Under the pieces are notes generated by a model. It was not told the DNA's origin. It made no database searches and was given only the letters and a program-made list of their open reading frames with translations. 64,000 nt of DNA from Linanthus parryae (taxonomy: Eukaryota; Streptophyta; Magnoliopsida; Ericales; Polemoniaceae): the NCBI GenBank assembly GCA_023055425.1, contig JALGPY010000004.1:115299504-115363503 (forward strand), given 5' to 3'. Shown here one piece after another: positions 20,301-30,500 of the stretch. Both the position numbers and the translations under genes were made by a program. How positions within the stretch are numbered: position 1 is the first letter of the stretch; each line of letters starts with the position of its first letter.

Positions 20301-21200
20301 AAGTGCCAAAACATGGTAGAAGACCCCATTATGTGGGTGACCGTCAATTAAGTACCTCGACAACCAGGCACAGAGGAAAGCACAAAGGGTCAAGTGATAG
20401 CCTTTACCCTCCACGTAATTCTCGGCCTCTGGGTTCTCACTCAGAAGCTTCTTAGTGATGCTGCTGTTCGCATAGTCTCGAAAGAAGTACTGCAACCATT
20501 TGTTCCAGGTGTTCTTCGCATACGTATCAACCAACTGCCAGTTCGGAAGAGCTTTGGTAGTAGTCCACCGGGTGGAGATTTTCTTTACCTCTGCTAAGCA
20601 TTCCTCCATCTGCGTGTACAAAGCAATCTCCGCAGCCGTCCTCAAAGGACTCAAAGGGTCCACCTCGCCCATGGGAGAAAGATCGTACAGCATATGCACG
20701 TCCTCGAGTGTGGGGGCAGCTTCGAACTCAGCAAAGTGGAATGTGTGTGTCGCAGGCGAGTAGCGGGAAAGAAGGTCTAGAAGCATGGACTGATCTAGCT
20801 TCACGGCAGCACCCTTCATAGCACGAACAGCGAAGTATACGCCGGCTTCATCAAGATTCGCGGTATGATTGGTCAACACATGGTCAATCCACTCATCCAT
20901 GTAGTCCAATTTCTGGACAAAAGCTTGGGTAGAAATCGCAGTGTAGGGGAAGTACCCATTTTCGATTCCCAATCGAACCACATCCTCGGAGCCAATTAAC
21001 TCGAGCAAGGCTGAGTTAACCGGGCGAGTCAGTGTTAGCAATCCCTCATTTGGGACAGGGGCAGGCATTTTCTTCGCCTTGACCCTCGCATGGTAGAAAT
21101 CTTTGCCACCTAGATAGGGGGCTTTTCGCCACAAAGCCTGCGGAAGATCGGGTATCTCTTCATCCTCCTTGGTGGGTTTGGTTCCTTTTGTCTTGGCCAT
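16910..21200 (-). CDS. Antisense five-exon gene encoding a plant mobile domain (PMD) protein, one in-frame stop
   Basis: Five exons on the minus strand: 21200-19320, 19240-18760, 18683-18024, 17931-17467 and 17385-16910. The introns are 79, 76, 92 and 81 nt, all GT-AG, with donors GTAAGC, GTACCT, GTGCTT and GTAAGT; phases are 0,1,1,1. The joined exons total 3,963 nt, exactly 1,321 codons, and the only internal stop is the TGA at 19674-19676 in exon 1. That coherence argues strongly for a real spliced gene. Exon 1 is the PMD; exons 2-4 are charged and low-complexity with NLS-like KRPRQK; exon 5 ends in a coiled coil. PMD occurs in MAIN/MAIL1-type host proteins that act in silencing and in several plant transposons. 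Antisense ORFs between pol and the 3' LTR are known in Tat elements such as Grande. Its role in D is unknown. The acceptor of intron 3 (gctgag) is my frame-based choice. Confidence 0.78.
17467..17931 (-). CDS. Antisense gene exon 4
   Basis: 465 nt, phase 1 to phase 1, with donor GTAAGT at 17466. Acidic first half (EEDAHTGAEEV), then Ser/Ala-rich, ending MRIPSLREILEGTG. The exact 5' edge is uncertain. Using acceptor gctgag at 17933-17932 keeps the frame open, whereas the stronger-looking cgcag at 17944-17943 would run into a stop near 17790. Confidence 0.55.
18024..18683 (-). CDS. Antisense gene exon 3
   Basis: 660 nt, phase 1 to phase 1. It starts with an aspartate run encoded by a (GAT)n stretch, then an Arg/Glu-rich helix (AAERRRQREEEELERVRQRS), an acidic stretch, and a more ordered part with DIRRWLVGKCGEPSG and HDWFLRVPGHAHF. 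Not a domain I recognise. Confidence 0.65.
18760..19240 (-). CDS. Antisense gene exon 2
   Basis: 481 nt, entered in phase 0 and left in phase 1 at the GTACCT donor. It begins CHVRRFASGDRSKSLV. A central Pro/Ser-rich part carries RVKRPRQKG and KDKGKGRMPSKVRK, plausible nuclear localisation signals, and it ends in a glutamate-rich stretch (about 18770-18850). No known domain recognised. Confidence 0.65.
19320..21200 (-). CDS. Antisense gene exon 1: plant mobile domain (PMD, aminotransferase-like fold)
   Basis: The ATG at 21200-21198 opens 508 codons to a TGA (19676-19674). The same frame then continues for about 118 codons to the GTAAGC donor at 19319, so the exon is 627 codons with one stop. 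PMD hallmarks are the segment THTFHFAEFEAAPTLEDVHM (151-170), followed by LYDLSP; a hydrophobic run CAFLCAWLSRYLIDG; LGTLYYRLDQL; and WVFERWPSY. The N-terminus is Lys-rich (MAKTKGTKPTKEDEE). I see no membrane segment or signal peptide. Beyond the stop, CPNCSLSESEYGCYSLLD contains a Cys pair. The TGA could be a CGA that mutated at a methylated CpG, giving a truncated 508-residue protein. The full fold through the PMD lies before the stop. Confidence 0.75.
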
Positions 21201-21624
21201 CCCTGCGGAAGAGCAAGAAAAAGGGGGGAGAAATATGCTACTTCAGTTTGAATTTCGAGATTCAAGATCTATGAAAAGAAAGATGAACAGTTTCTGGTAT
21301 CAATCTCAGAAATTAGAGGGTTGCATTATCAGGGATTTCAAAACCCTATCCAAGGTCCTTATTATTGAAGGATTAAGCCGCAATTGGGTCCAAAACTTGA
21401 AGCTTCTTCACAAGTTTCAACAGATTATATGGGTTTACAGAATCAACGCAGTTCAAGGCATACACTGGTATTTTAAATCGAAATTGAACAAGCCAACCTT
21501 GTTTTCGCGAAGCTTGCTTGGATATGCACAGTTGAAGAAGACGATTTGCAGTTCTGAACTGATGGTTGATTATTTGAATCTGCTCTCGAAGATCTCCGGG
21601 TACCATTCACTTTAAGAGAAAGAA

Positions 21625-21790
21625 GTGATGCTTCGCAACAATGGAGGATACAAAGTATTTATCCAAAAACAATGAAGGGTTGCGTCCTTTCAGTAGTCGA
21701 ATCGCAACCGTCACCGTCGAATCGCGCAATCACAGGACAAGCTGACGTCACGCCTAAAACCCTAAAGGCCAGACGACACGACTCTAGGGG
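21625..21790 (-). promoter_or_regulatory. Candidate promoter of the antisense PMD gene
   Basis: Read on the minus strand, upstream of the ATG at 21200 there is a TATA-like ggataaatac (21655-21664). Upstream of that are a perfect palindrome TGACGTCA (21743-21750), the bZIP/CRE-type core, and a telo-box AAACCCTAA (21756-21764). A second partial telo-like motif (aggggttttagg) lies near 21785. The order fits plant promoters, but transcription is not shown. Confidence 0.4.
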
Positions 21791-21910
21791 TTTTAGGTCA
21801 TAATGGCACGCACGGGGGCTGAACTTACCCGTATTTGAATTGGTGCGTGGCGGCGACGCGTATGTTGGTTTCCGCGCATGGAAGTCTATACAGCTATGAG
21901 TCTTCACGCG

Positions 21911-21925
21911 CAGAAAGGGGGCTAA
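21911..21925 (+). other. D polypurine tract
   Basis: cagaaagggggctaa lies immediately before the 3' LTR, the expected position of the plus-strand primer. Confidence 0.75.
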
Positions 21926-22552
21926 TGTAGATAGTGCTTTCTAAGCTGACAGATCTTGGCCACGTGGCAACCATCCAGCACACCATATTGTGCTCCACAC
22001 ACACTGGATCACCAGCCGAGCTGATCAATGTGGGGGCTGCGAGACAGAGCCCTCGCATACCACCGCACGGGACTTGTAGGGACTTAGTGGTTTGGAGGCT
22101 AGAGTAAGCCCTGTCGCGTGCGAGCCAAGCCCGCGCGCGACCTGTAGTAACTGTTTTGAGAGATTTGTGGCACGAGCTCCATAAACCCGGTCAATCCGGT
22201 CAAACCCGGTCAACCTCGTAACGGTTCCGGTATTCGCGCACAACGTGCTGTAACGGTCCCTATATACTCGGACGAACGTGCCGTTATGGTTAAGCTAATT
22301 AAGCCGCCATCAATGGGTGCATTAACCACACTACAACGGTCACGTTCTCTGCTATATATAGGACGTTAACCTTTCCATACAAAGGAGAACACACTGGCCA
22401 TACGCGGAAGCTCTGCCAAACCTCTGTCTCTCTCTCAGACATTACTACTGCCTTACTCTCTCCCTACACACAACCCAACTCTTCCTGTGCGATCCCTGAT
22501 CCTCTACATACGGTGTACACGGAGGTCTCCCCGCCGGAATCTCTTGTGCACA
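21926..22552 (+). repeat. D 3' LTR (627 bp)
   Basis: Matches 7899-8525 with about eight single-base differences by eye and no indel. Followed by the second gctgc target copy (22553-22557). Confidence 0.93.
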
Positions 22553-22557
22553 GCTGC

Positions 22558-25500
22558 CATGAACTCTGAGCTTTGGAAGCAAGAAGAGAAACATGGAGAT
22601 ATATAATATGATCATACATTGAAAGAAACTCTTTCAAAAGAGCGAGCTAAACATGAAATGTTTGAAGTGTTGCTCCACTTTGCGTTATGCAAATAAGCTA
22701 ATTCAATATGATTGAAACATTAGTGAATGGGCATTATCTATGAGATAGATAAAGAATAAACGGTTATTCACCCAAGTGGACCAAGAATTGCCTTGGATGC
22801 AATTATAGTTTTGTTTTAAAGTTGATTTACTCAATATGATTGAAAAATCACTAAACAGAACACTGATAATGGGCATGGGCAAAGTTGTTAAAGGTTAACA
22901 ACATGGGTAAGGGCAAATGGTTTGCGCCGAACCCATGGGTATAAAGCGAGCCTGTTGCTGAAGCCAAGTTGCCTTAAAGTCCCATGGGTAGTGTAAAGGA
23001 AGAGAGACTACCCAAAGTACATGGAAGTAAGTAATAATGGAATTGTGAATTCCAATTTAGGTATTCTTGTTATAAAATTCAATGTGTCTATCTCATCATC
23101 AAGAGTATATGATACTAGATGAGGATCTCACATTTATAGAAATGTGGAGGGTCTCAAGAGATGGAGACAATTGGATAAGGAAGAAATAATCCTACGCGTG
23201 GGGCTATGAAGCAATGGGTTGTTGAATAAGCCGTAGGGAATTATTTCTACCTTTATGAAATTGTTCATGAAATAGACAAAAGTGATTATGTCCCTGCTAT
23301 GAGTAGGATCATTATCATATTTTCTTGTTCGGACAAGAAAACTCTCTATCATAATAAAGGAAAAATGTTGTTCCATTTATTCTAATAAGCATTATTGTAA
23401 TGCAATTTTGTCTAAGAGGATTGTATATCCTTGATCATGATAATTTCATCTATAACATTAATACCAAGAGGTTTGCATATCATGATATGAACTTCAATTA
23501 TCTTTAGCATTATCGTTTAGGCCCCATAAATAAGAGATACATATCTAGAACTCCATAAGGATGGATTTCTGGAACTCATTTGATTATTGAATCATATGAG
23601 ACATGTAAGACTTACTAGGCAAAGATATGATCTTTTGGGAATCATACATATTGATGTATGAAGGCCGCTAAGCACAAAAGCTAAAGATGGTTTTCAGTAC
23701 TTCATCATATTTACTGATAGGATCAGAGAAATATGGATTTGTGTATCTTATGAAGAAACAAATCAGAATCCTTTTGAATTGTTCAAAATATTCAGGAATG
23801 AAGTAGAGAACAAGCTTGGCAAAAGTATTAGGGCTCTACGATTGGATCGTAGAAGAGAGTACTTGAGCCAAGAGTTTGACAACAATCTATGGGAGTGTTG
23901 GATATGATCTAACACTCGCTCCACCTAGCACGCCACATGGGTTTGGAGTGTCTAAGAGGAGATTTCGAACCTTGTAGGACACGGTTCGGTCCATGATGAG
24001 TCAAACAGGACTTCCAGTTTACTTTTTGGGGCTATGTTCTAATTACAGCAAATTTTGCCCTTAACCTTGTTCCATCAAAAACGGATTATGAATAACACCA
24101 TATGAGATATGGACTAGGAAATGTCCTAGTATGTCATTCATAAAGATTTGGGGTTATGAAGTTTATGTAAAAGAGTTTACAAATAAACTTGGACCCAAGT
24201 CGGATAAATGTTTTGTGGAATATCCTGGAAAGGATATTATTTCTACAACCTAATCGAGAACAAACTGTTTGTTTCTTGAACCACAGTGTTTCAATGTAGA
24301 GATTGTCTCTAAAAGAAACAGTGGGAGGACAGTAGAAATTGAAGAAGTTCAAGAACCACAACAAAATATTGATCCTTTTGATGGAACATGAGCAGGATCA
24401 CAAGGTGTTGTGGAGCAACCTACTCAGATAACACAAGAACCTCGTAGGTAAGGTAGGATATATCAAGGAACTAGAGAAATAAGAATTTTCCATAACCCCT
24501 GATATATTGCTCATCAAGATGAGCCTACAACCTATGAGATGGCCACGTGTGGCCATACTCTCATAAATGGCTTGGAGCCATGAGATACGATATGGAATCC
24601 ATGTGTACCAACAAAGTATAGACTTTGATGGAACCACCTGAAGGGTAGGACCCATAGGGTGCAAGTGGGTTATGAGGAAACCAACATGGATGGTAATATG
24701 ATTACCTTTAAGGGAAAATTGGTAGGAAATGGATTTCATGTGAGCTCGTAGTATAGACTATGACAAAATCTTTCCCCAATTGTGATGCTTAAATCCATTC
24801 GTATCTTGCTTGTAGCAATCTGTCTAGATTGAATCAAGCTTCTAGGAGTTGGACTCTTCAAATTCATGATGCAATCAAAGGAATTTGGTTCCATCAAAAT
24901 TGAAGATGAGACTTGTGTTTACAAGAAGGTTAGTGGGAGCATACAATTATTTTTCTGGTCTTGTATGTGGAGACATACTTAATCATTAGGAATGTTGCCC
25001 CTACTTGGCAGTCTTACGCAGATTGACTAGGGAATTGATTTTCTAATGGTAGACTTAAGCGAAGCAACTTGTGAAGATCTATTGAGGTAGATCAAGATGG
25101 TTGTATAGCTTAGGTAATAGTACATAAATTGACAAAGGTGTTGAAATGGTTCAACGTGAAAAGAATATTGATTCTTACCCATGTCACATGGAATTAGTCT
25201 TTGGAAGGCTAATTGTCTTTCCAATTAGATTGGGAATGGACCGTATGAATTAGATTCACGAGATACGCCATGGAATGTACTAGACCAGATGTGTCATAAG
25301 GCATGAAACAAAGATACCAGTCAAATCCGGGTGAGAGTCACTGGATAAATTATCAAGATTATCCTTTAGTACTTGAGAAGCACTAAGGATGAATTTTGAT
25401 AAATGGAAGATACGAAGAGTTTATTGTAAGGGGTTTCAGTGATGCGAACTTCAAATCTGACAAAGAAGATTCAGATTACAAGTCGAGTTTTGAGTTTTGC

Positions 25501-25754
25501 TCTAGTGGGAGCGAATGTGAGCTGGAAAGGTTCTAGGCAAGATTCAGTCACTGATTCTAATATAGAGGACTGAGTAAATTAATACATAAGATGCATTTAC
25601 TCAGAATATTCAATCTCAATCAAATTGTTGATAGAGGAGATGTGAATATTTGCAAGGTACCATCAGAGTCTCGCCCCTGCGCAGCGGAAGCGAGGACCGC
25701 GCTAGATCAATAGGCATATGATGCAGGAGATTGACTCTAGTGCAAGTGGGAGAC
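22558..25754 (+). pseudogene. B1 decayed gag-pol remnant
   Basis: Continues the gag relic after D. Nucleotide traces of copia protease and pre-integrase (about 23040-23530), integrase core (about 23640-24110; short peptides such as the HID, GFQYFI and EYLSQEF equivalents), connection region (about 24330-24480) and RT start (about 24560-24800) occur in the right order, but stops and shifts break every frame. The same lesions recur in B2, for example a TAG in the stretch accttgtaggacac (about 23970 here, about 30906 in B2). An AAGTGGGAGAC purine tract closes it at about 25744. Confidence 0.65.
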
Positions 25755-27313
25755 TATTGGAATTGTGCCCTAGAGGCAATCAATTAATTGTGACATTTAT
25801 GGATCTACGATTCATTATGTTATCGATATGGAGATATGTTAACATGAATGAAGTCCTTAGAATATAAGTGTTATATTCTTAAATATCCATAATCGATTAT
25901 AATGATTAATAGGACAATCATCTATAGACTAGTATGGGGTTGGATTGATATGGAGATATCATGATCCAACACATGGGTATGCATTGGGAGTAATGGCATA
26001 CTGGATTGACCCATCTCCGAGAAGGCTACATACACGTTATGTTAAGTCACAAGCGCTTCTCGCGGTGCAACGGTATTGTCATCCTTAGACTTGAAGTCAC
26101 TAGATATTCTAGTTGTGGATTATTGTGATTTTGGTAGCGTTAAACGCTACACCGTAACTGGGGAGTTATAAAGGCGTGTACTGGATACAATAAGAAGCAA
26201 TCTTAGAGATCGTAGTGGACGTAGATAGGATTTGTCCCTCCCACATAACGGGAGCAAATATCCTAGGCCACTCGAGGGATAGTGCTTATAAAATGTCTGG
26301 CCAGACTCAAATAAATCAATATGGGATATTGATGTTATTTGCACGAATAAGTCTATTCCCAGGATCGAGAAACTATGGATTGGATATACGAGTGTGACTT
26401 GTATGTCTCGTGTCCAATCCGGATATTGAGACAAAGGGATGAGATAATTACTTGCACAAGGTTTGTCATGATGACTATTCTATTTGTTGGCTAGAATGGA
26501 TGTCTTGCTAGAGGTCGCTCCATATTAGTAAATTGTTACTACCAACTAAATAGAACCTATGGGGTCACACGCCATATAGGGGTGAACTAGACATGGGAAT
26601 TAATTAATTAATATGATTAATTAATTAAAAGGATCAAATCACAACAACTTGCTAACTTAGTAGGACTAATATGCAAGTTGGACTAATCCATGTATAGACA
26701 TGATTAGGATATGCCAAGGTGGCCTAATTCATGTAGAGACATGATTAGGAGTAATTTGCAAATAGAACTAATCCATGTATTGACATGATAAGGACTATTT
26801 TTGCAAAAAGGGACTAATGCGAACTTGAGTAGGATTAGGAGAGGGGTTCTTTATGTAGTAGGACAAGGAGTTGTTGGACTATATAAAGGAACACTCCTAG
26901 CTTATTTTTCTCTCTACACACCACACATCTATATGATAGAGTAGAAGAGAAAAAAGAAAGGAGAGAGAGAGCAAGCCCCAAAAGGGCCGAACCCCTTGGG
27001 GATTGCCGCCCCTACCCGTCGGCCATGAAGAGTGCCGCCCCACCTCTTGGCACTCCATTGTTGCTTGGTTCCTTCTTCCTCCTCAATTCTTCCTAGATAG
27101 CACATGGATTTGGAGGATCTAGATCTCACCTATAGGCGTGGATCAACTGTAGATACGTGACACAATTCGCGTTTGAAGTCATCAAAGGAGAACCCTAAGG
27201 TGTGTTATTGATTTCTTCCTTTACCATCGTTATGTCTCTTGACTTGTGATCCTTGGAGGGTTTTGCATGGTTTATTTTGTTTCCGTTGCGCATCCATGAA
27301 TCAAAACCCAACA
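25755..27313 (+). repeat. B1 3' LTR (1,559 bp)
   Basis: Starts TATTGGAATTG (TG mutated to TA) and ends AACCCAACA. TATA box at 26879-26889 (ctatataaagg). It shares its tail variant (ttattgatttcttcctttacc) with the B1 5' LTR. It is followed directly by another LTR tail, not by a target duplication. Confidence 0.85.
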
Positions 27314-27512
27314 TCTAGATCTCACCTCTAGGCGTGGATCAACCGTAGAGACGTGACACAATTCACGTGACAAGTCATCACAGGAGAAACCCTAAGGTGT
27401 GTAACATGATTCTTCCTTTACCATCGTTATGCTTCTTGTCCTGTGATCCTTGGAGGGTATTGAATGGATAAATTATATTATTCCGCTGCGTATCCATGAT
27501 CAAAACCCCACA
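27314..27512 (+). repeat. B2 5' LTR tail
   Basis: Aligns with the last 196 bp of the B1 LTR, but its variant (gtgtaacatgattcttccttt) matches the B2 3' LTR at 48090. It ends accccaca at 27512. Confidence 0.8.
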
Positions 27513-27513
27513 G

Positions 27514-27525
27514 TGGTATCAGAGC
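27514..27525 (+). other. B2 primer-binding site
   Basis: TGGTATCAGAGC, one base after the LTR tail. Confidence 0.85.
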
Positions 27526-30500
27526 CACAGGTCGTAGAACATAGACGTGGTTTATGTGTTACGTTTTGATAGTTTTACACTTTAAATTTATTGTTTATCG
27601 CGTAAATCAAGACAAATCAAGCATATGATGTAATTTGTCAATAATCTAACGAGACAAGATCTAGTTTTTGCATTGGATGTATGAATTAGTGAGTTTGAGA
27701 AATTTTAGGATCTTAGATCTAGATCTCATGGGCATCCTATTGAAAGAAGGAGTTCTTTTCAAACAAGAAAACTACCAAACTTGGGCAACATGCAAAAAGT
27801 TGTTTTGGAAACAACTTCCTAAAGAGGTTCGGCCCCCCTAGGGGACCGCCCCTCCTTGCTTGCCGCCTAAGTAAGGCACGGCCTAGGGGACGGGGGCAGC
27901 CCTATCGCACTACCTAGCCGTGTGGGCTAGGGGCCGGCCGGCCCAAGGCCTAGGTGGTCTTTTTTGGGTTCGGCCAAGTAGTTGGTTGGGCCCCTTGGAC
28001 CGTTTTGAGTCTAGATAAATCCCAAAATTAATTAAAAATTGACCAAGCGCGTTAAAATTGGATTTTAACTGTTTATGTGCAACTCGCATGGTGGTTGGAT
28101 ATGGCCTTAGGATGTGATTTGATGTGAATGTTTTATTTTGTGGTTTGGTTTACGGCCTGCGAGCTTATCAATTAATGTAATAATTAATTAGGGTTTTATG
28201 GCCCGCGAGCCATTTTTTTCTCAACTTGTGAAAATTATTTTATTTAGTATAGTTGTTGCTAGTGCTAGATAGAATAGATTGTTAGCCAAGATTGAAGAAA
28301 AAGAAGCCCGAAGACAAATGAGCCATAAAAGATGGAGCATGGAGCATTCCTTATGACTATGAAGGATGGACCAAAAGATGAACACGCATGAAGATGTGTT
28401 TGCTTTTAGGGTTCATAGATATTTCCATTGGCTTGGAAATATCTTAGTCTAGAAAAAGGCCATATCCATATCTCGTTTTTTGTTTTGTGGTTGTTTATTT
28501 TATTGTCTTATTATATTGTGATTGGTGTATGGATGATGCATGCTATTAGGATAATAAGATAATTAGACAACCCGTATCTATTATTTGGAGTTGTGCCCAA
28601 ACTCAAATAGATAGATCAAGTTGATATGGATCAACAAAAACAATTAAAATTGAATTTTAAAATCCCTCAAAATTAAAATATTGTGTTTTTTTGTCTTCTC
28701 GTTATTTAAACACTCATCATCATCATGATTTCCCAAGATCGTGCGTACCAAATCATGGCGACTTGGTTAATAATGATGTGGTGCGATGGCACACCTCGTG
28801 TGCAATTGTTAAAGTAAGAGGTTGGGCGCAACTAGGTGTTTAATAGGATTAAAACCTAGAGACAACCAATTTGGATTATCCATAAAGATGGATAAATAAG
28901 GAGTTATTTACCCAGTTGAACCACGAGTTGCATTGGATGCAATTGGAATCGTTCATATCTAAAGTAGTCAAATTTTGGGTGACTTGCCAAAGCAAGCTCA
29001 AAAGGAGATGAAACATGGATCTTGGCCCACTAGAAAATATAAGGATATTTTCAGCATTAATATCTTGAGGGTTATTAATCCGTAGTAAAATAGTGAGAGC
29101 TATGTTTAACAATTTAAATCCTTGTTAAATATAGTTATACGTCACAATACTTTGCATAATCCTATTGTGTTGGATGCCCATGGCATAAAACAAAACAAAA
29201 CGTGACTTTATCTATTTTCTAGACTGGTATAAAAATCGAGAATTGTTCTCAAATAAAAGAAAATTGTCGTAAATCGTAGAACATAAAAAATCTCTTCCAC
29301 AAACCACCAAAACACACTAAAACCTAATGGAGAGAACATCAAAGAATGGTATTCTAATGTAACTTGCCTCATGCTAGCTGCCATGAACTCTGAGCTTTGG
29401 AAGCAAGATGAGAACATGGAGGCGTATGATATGATCATACATTGAAAGAAGCTCTTTCAAAGAGCGATCTAGACATGAAAGGTTTTAAGTGTTGCTCCAC
29501 GTTGCGTTCTCTTGCTTAGCACTCGTCATGATCAAGATTAATCAAGCTCGTGCGTGCCAAAGCAGGGCGACTGGATTAATCAAGATATGATGGGACGACA
29601 CTAGTTAGTAGTGAGTGATTATCAAAACAAGAGGTAAACACACAACTAAGTTATTTCAATATGATTGAAAGCTTAGATTTTGGGTGTTATCTATGAGGTA
29701 GATAAAGAATAAAAGTTATTCACCCAAGTGGACCGAGAATTGCATTGGATGCAATTATAGTTTTGTTCAAAAGGAGATTAACTCGATATGATTGAGAATC
29801 GCTAAACAAAAGGGGCAAAGGCAAAAACTATTAATAGTTAATAGCATGGGTAAGGGAAAAAGGTCTGCACCAACCACATGGGTATCAAGCAAGTTTGTTG
29901 CTGAAACCAAGTTGCCTTAAAATCCCATAGGTGGTGTTGAGAAAGAGAAACTACCCAAAGTACCTGGAAGTAAATAATAAAGGAATTATGAATTCCGATT
30001 TGGGTATTTTTGTTAAAGAAATCAATGTGTCTATCTCATCCTCACGAGTATATGATACTAGATAAGGATATCACATTTATAGAAATGTGGAGGATCTCAA
30101 GAGATGAAGGCAATTGGATAAGGAAGAAATAATCCTACACGTGGGGCAATGAAACAAGGAGTTGCTGAATTAGCCGTAGGGAATTATTTCTACCTTTATG
30201 AATTTTTTTCATGAATTAGAAAAAAGTGATTATGTCTCTGCCATGAGTAGGATCATTATCATAGTTTCTTGTTTGGACAAGAAAGTTCTCTATCATAATA
30301 AAGGAAAAATGTTGTTCCATTTATTCTGATATGCATTATTGTAATGCAATTTTTTCTAAGTGGATTGTATATCCTTGATCATGATAATTTAATCTATAAC
30401 ATTAATACCAAGAGGTTTGTATGTAATGATATGAACTTCACTTATCTTTAGCATTATCGTTTAGGCCTCATTAACAAGAGATACATATCTTGAAATCCAT

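Larger units (their letters stand above)
7899..22552 (+). mobile_element. Element D: Tat-type Ty3/gypsy retrotransposon with an antisense PMD gene (14,654 bp)
   Basis: Two 627 bp LTRs, a matching 5 bp target duplication, a polypurine tract before the 3' LTR, and gag-protease-RT-RNase H-second RNase H-integrase in that order. The order and the additional RNase H place it in the Tat lineage. About 7 kb lies between pol and the 3' LTR. It holds a 54-55 bp tandem repeat and a five-exon gene on the opposite strand. The two LTRs differ at about eight positions by eye (about 1.3 percent), so the insertion is recent. Pol carries two in-frame TGAs and one frameshift. Confidence 0.92.
4480..27313 (+). 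mobile_element. Element B1: Angela/Tork-type copia retrotransposon, pol decayed, containing element D
   Basis: The LTRs at 4480-6038 and 25755-27313 are both 1,559 bp. A tRNA-iMet primer site lies at 6040, and the purine tract AAGTGGGAGAC comes just before the 3' LTR. Without D the element is about 8.2 kb. The internal region still shows nucleotide relics of gag, integrase, connection region and RT in copia order, but no long frame. D sits in the gag relic. The unit is fused directly to B2 at 27313/27314. Confidence 0.8.
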
